Of a stretch of DNA of 58,333 nt, positions 56,853 through 58,333 are shown piece after piece. How positions within the stretch are numbered: position 1 is the stretch's first letter; the number at the start of each line of letters is the position of its first letter. A program made the translations under genes and the position numbers. The DNA comes from Chloroflexota bacterium (lineage in GTDB: Bacteria; Chloroflexota; Anaerolineae; Aggregatilineales; Phototrophicaceae). The notes under the pieces are model-generated. The model was given only the letters and a program-made list of their open reading frames with translations. It was not told the DNA's origin and did not search any database. The stretch lies in the NCBI GenBank assembly GCA_013388745.1, contig JACAER010000028.1, positions 1-58,333 of the forward strand. Reading direction: 5' to 3'.

Positions 56853-58148
56853 CTAATTTCCAGCGGTGCTCAGCAGTTGCTCGCGCGTGGTGATGTCGCG
56901 CATGGTGACAACGAATTGCAGCAGCGATGGGCTGGCAGCGCGCAGCGCCGCTACCGCCGGGCCAATCGGGTCGCCGCCGCCTGCGCCGCCGCTGCGCCGC
57001 GATTGGTAGCCGCCGTAAAAAGCGAAATAGGCCTGATTCAAACGCCGCAAAAAATAGCCATTTTCGGCGAAAAACGAACGCCGTGCCTCCATATAACTTT
57101 CGGCTTCGACCACCTGCCCCGCCGCCAGCATCCGGTCAACGTTGAAGCGCGTTTTGCCCAGTTCCACCCCAAAATCGAAGCCCGCAGGCTGAATCGGCTG
57201 CAAAAGCAGGCGCGTGACGGGCGCGCTGGCCTGCGGTGTTTGCGGCGGCGGCACATACAGATCAGGATAGTAACGCCGCAACACCAGCGGCCCGATTTCT
57301 TCGCCGAACAGGCGCGCGGTAGTTTCGTTGATAATGCGCGTTTCGCCCGCCGTGACATAACCCAGCCCCAGCGGGTAAAAAAACAGATAATGATGCAGCC
57401 ATTCATGGGCGATCACATTCACCGCCCAGACAATATCCGATGTTTCCAGAATCATCGACGGATACAGCGCCAGCCCGCCCAGCGGCACAATCAACGCCGA
57501 GACATTTTGCTGCTGCTCAACGCGCGTTTCCAGCGCGGCGGCGGTATCCACCGCCAAAGGCACGAGATTTACAGCATAGTCAAAGCGAATCGTTTCGCGC
57601 GGGGAAATCACCAGCAGATTGGGCACCTGCGTGAAATGGGCAGAAAGCGGCGGCCACAGTTGACCGAGCGCGCCGAAGCCTTGTTCTACGAGCACGGCGG
57701 CCACCTGTCCTTCGAGAATACTTTCGGCGAGTATCTGGCGCGCGCGCAGATCGGCCCGCAGCAGATCGCGTTCGGCGCGCAGGCCAGCGGACGCCGTTTC
57801 CGGGTCGCTGACGCTCGGATCACTGTAAATGTGGTCAATCTGCGCTTCGATTTGCTGAGCGCGGCGCAGGTCATGCATATAAACACGCACATAATCCGAG
57901 CGTGCCTGTTCATTCATGAATGGATGCAGGCCGTAAAGCGTGCTGTAGGTTTTGACAGCGATGGCACCGGCTTCCCAGCCAATGTAGTCAAACTGGTATG
58001 CGCTTGTCAGCAGCGTAATGGCGATAAACGGGTCGCTCAGCGGCGGCGTCGAGTATTGCAGCAGCACCAGCAGCAGCGCGATCAGCAGCAGGCGCGCAAA
58101 CACGATGAGGATGAAACGCAGCAGGCGGCGAGACAGGCGCAGAATCAT
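56853..58148 (-). CDS. Membrane-anchored putative zinc metalloprotease (HExxH)
   Basis: A 431-residue protein with one N-terminal membrane segment (about 10-31) and a large outside domain. It contains VIAHEWLHHYLFF, an HExxH zinc motif, and about 30 residues later NETTARLFGEEIG, which can supply the third zinc ligand as in gluzincins. This suggests a peptidase acting outside the membrane, but I do not recognise the family. It is convergent with the glycosyltransferase-like gene. Confidence 0.72.
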   Translation of the reverse strand: MILRLSRRLLRFILIVFARLLLIALLLVLLQYSTPPLSDPFIAITLLTSAYQFDYIGWEAGAIAVKTYSTLYGLHPFMNEQARSDYVRVYMHDLRRAQQIEAQIDHIYSDPSVSDPETASAGLRAERDLLRADLRARQILAESILEGQVAAVLVEQGFGALGQLWPPLSAHFTQVPNLLVISPRETIRFDYAVNLVPLAVDTAAALETRVEQQQNVSALIVPLGGLALYPSMILETSDIVWAVNVIAHEWLHHYLFFYPLGLGYVTAGETRIINETTARLFGEEIGPLVLRRYYPDLYVPPPQTPQASAPVTRLLLQPIQPAGFDFGVELGKTRFNVDRMLAAGQVVEAESYMEARRSFFAENGYFLRRLNQAYFAFYGGYQSRRSGGAGGGDPIGPAVAALRAASPSLLQFVVTMRDITTREQLLSTAGN

Positions 58149-58333
58149 AAAGCGCTCATCATCAGAATAGATTTTTCACGAACGATAGCTTGATTGTAGA
58201 GGAAAAACACGGAGATGCTAATGCATGCAAGACTCAAAAAAAAAGGGGGAGACGAGAGTGGGGAGCGGGGTGGCGGGGAGAAGGCACAAGGGAGGAGGTG
58301 GTTGGCAGCGGCTTACGCTCCCACGCCGTTACC
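58149..58333. other. Non-coding right edge with purine-rich tract
   Basis: No gene is visible in the last 185 bases. From about 58236 to 58298 the plus strand is strongly purine-rich, beginning with nine As and five Gs, with only a few pyrimidines. It may be the promoter region of the metalloprotease gene together with a low-complexity tract. Confidence 0.5.

Noticed and set aside
56844..58193. A 449-codon plus-strand frame opposite the HExxH gene
   Set aside because: The minus-strand gene has a signal anchor and an HExxH motif; the plus frame is Arg/Gln/His-rich without motifs.

Overview
The window is 58.3 kb of GC-rich bacterial chromosome, densely packed with ordinary single-copy genes. 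I see no phage, no IS transposase, no CRISPR array, and no rRNA or tRNA gene. The gene content best suggests a member of the Chloroflexota (Anaerolineae-like): a Ser/Thr kinase fused to a STAND ATPase and WD40 repeats, YgiT-type and MNT/HepT-type small genes, an ABC-2 permease fused to a SpoIIM-like domain, many proteins with one membrane segment or a lipobox, and an FtsA/FtsZ division system. This assignment is an inference from gene style; no rRNA or ribosomal protein is present to confirm it.

Layout. 1-10.6 kb: edge-truncated membrane protein, DUF5996 protein, kinase-STAND-WD40 giant, metallo-beta-lactamase-fold hydrolase, two-gene ABC exporter and a secreted protein. 10.7-16.8 kb: glyoxylate shunt pair (malate synthase, isocitrate lyase) behind a TetR/PsrA-like inverted repeat, then polyphosphate kinase divergent from the XTP/dITP pyrophosphatase. 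16.9-26.0 kb: DUF4139 protein, SH3b-like membrane protein, TrpB2-type tryptophan synthase beta chain, RsgA, a P450 and two exported proteins. 26.0-33.7 kb: a rearranged division and cell-wall cluster, with ftsQ-ftsA-ftsZ on the minus strand divergent from rsmH - unknown membrane protein - ftsL-like - ftsI on the plus strand. 33.7-40.4 kb: orphan YgiT zinc finger coupled to proA, single-domain response regulator, lipid kinase, tail-anchored ATPase, quinone oxidoreductase and BioY. 40.4-44.1 kb: decayed MNT/HepT toxin-antitoxin remnant followed by xseA - membrane receiver protein - xseB, a cupin and a membrane-anchored Clp N-domain protein. 44.1-49.8 kb: TPR protein framed by two perfect palindromes, lipoprotein, metallophosphoesterase, DtxR-type regulator and a two-component system. 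50.0-58.3 kb: large class A PBP-like protein whose transpeptidase motifs are all lost, DoxX-like protein, receiver protein, SSB with an in-frame stop before its acidic tail, a membrane glycosyltransferase-like protein and a membrane HExxH protein.

How the genes work together: the central block makes the septum (FtsZ/FtsA/FtsQ, FtsL-like, FtsI transpeptidase, RsmH). aceB/aceA allow growth on two-carbon or fatty-acid-derived acetyl-CoA. ppk, rdgB, xseAB, ssb and rsgA are housekeeping genes for nucleotides, DNA and ribosomes. Signalling is heavy: one Ser/Thr kinase, one histidine kinase and four receiver-domain proteins.

The observations most worth a second look are the SSB stop codon before a preserved DIPF tail, the catalytically empty class A PBP, the eroded MNT/HepT module abutting xseA, the membrane receiver protein lying between xseA and xseB, and a dispersed family of GGGGCG palindromes, one of which lies in the leader of a gene behind a possible sigma-factor remnant.
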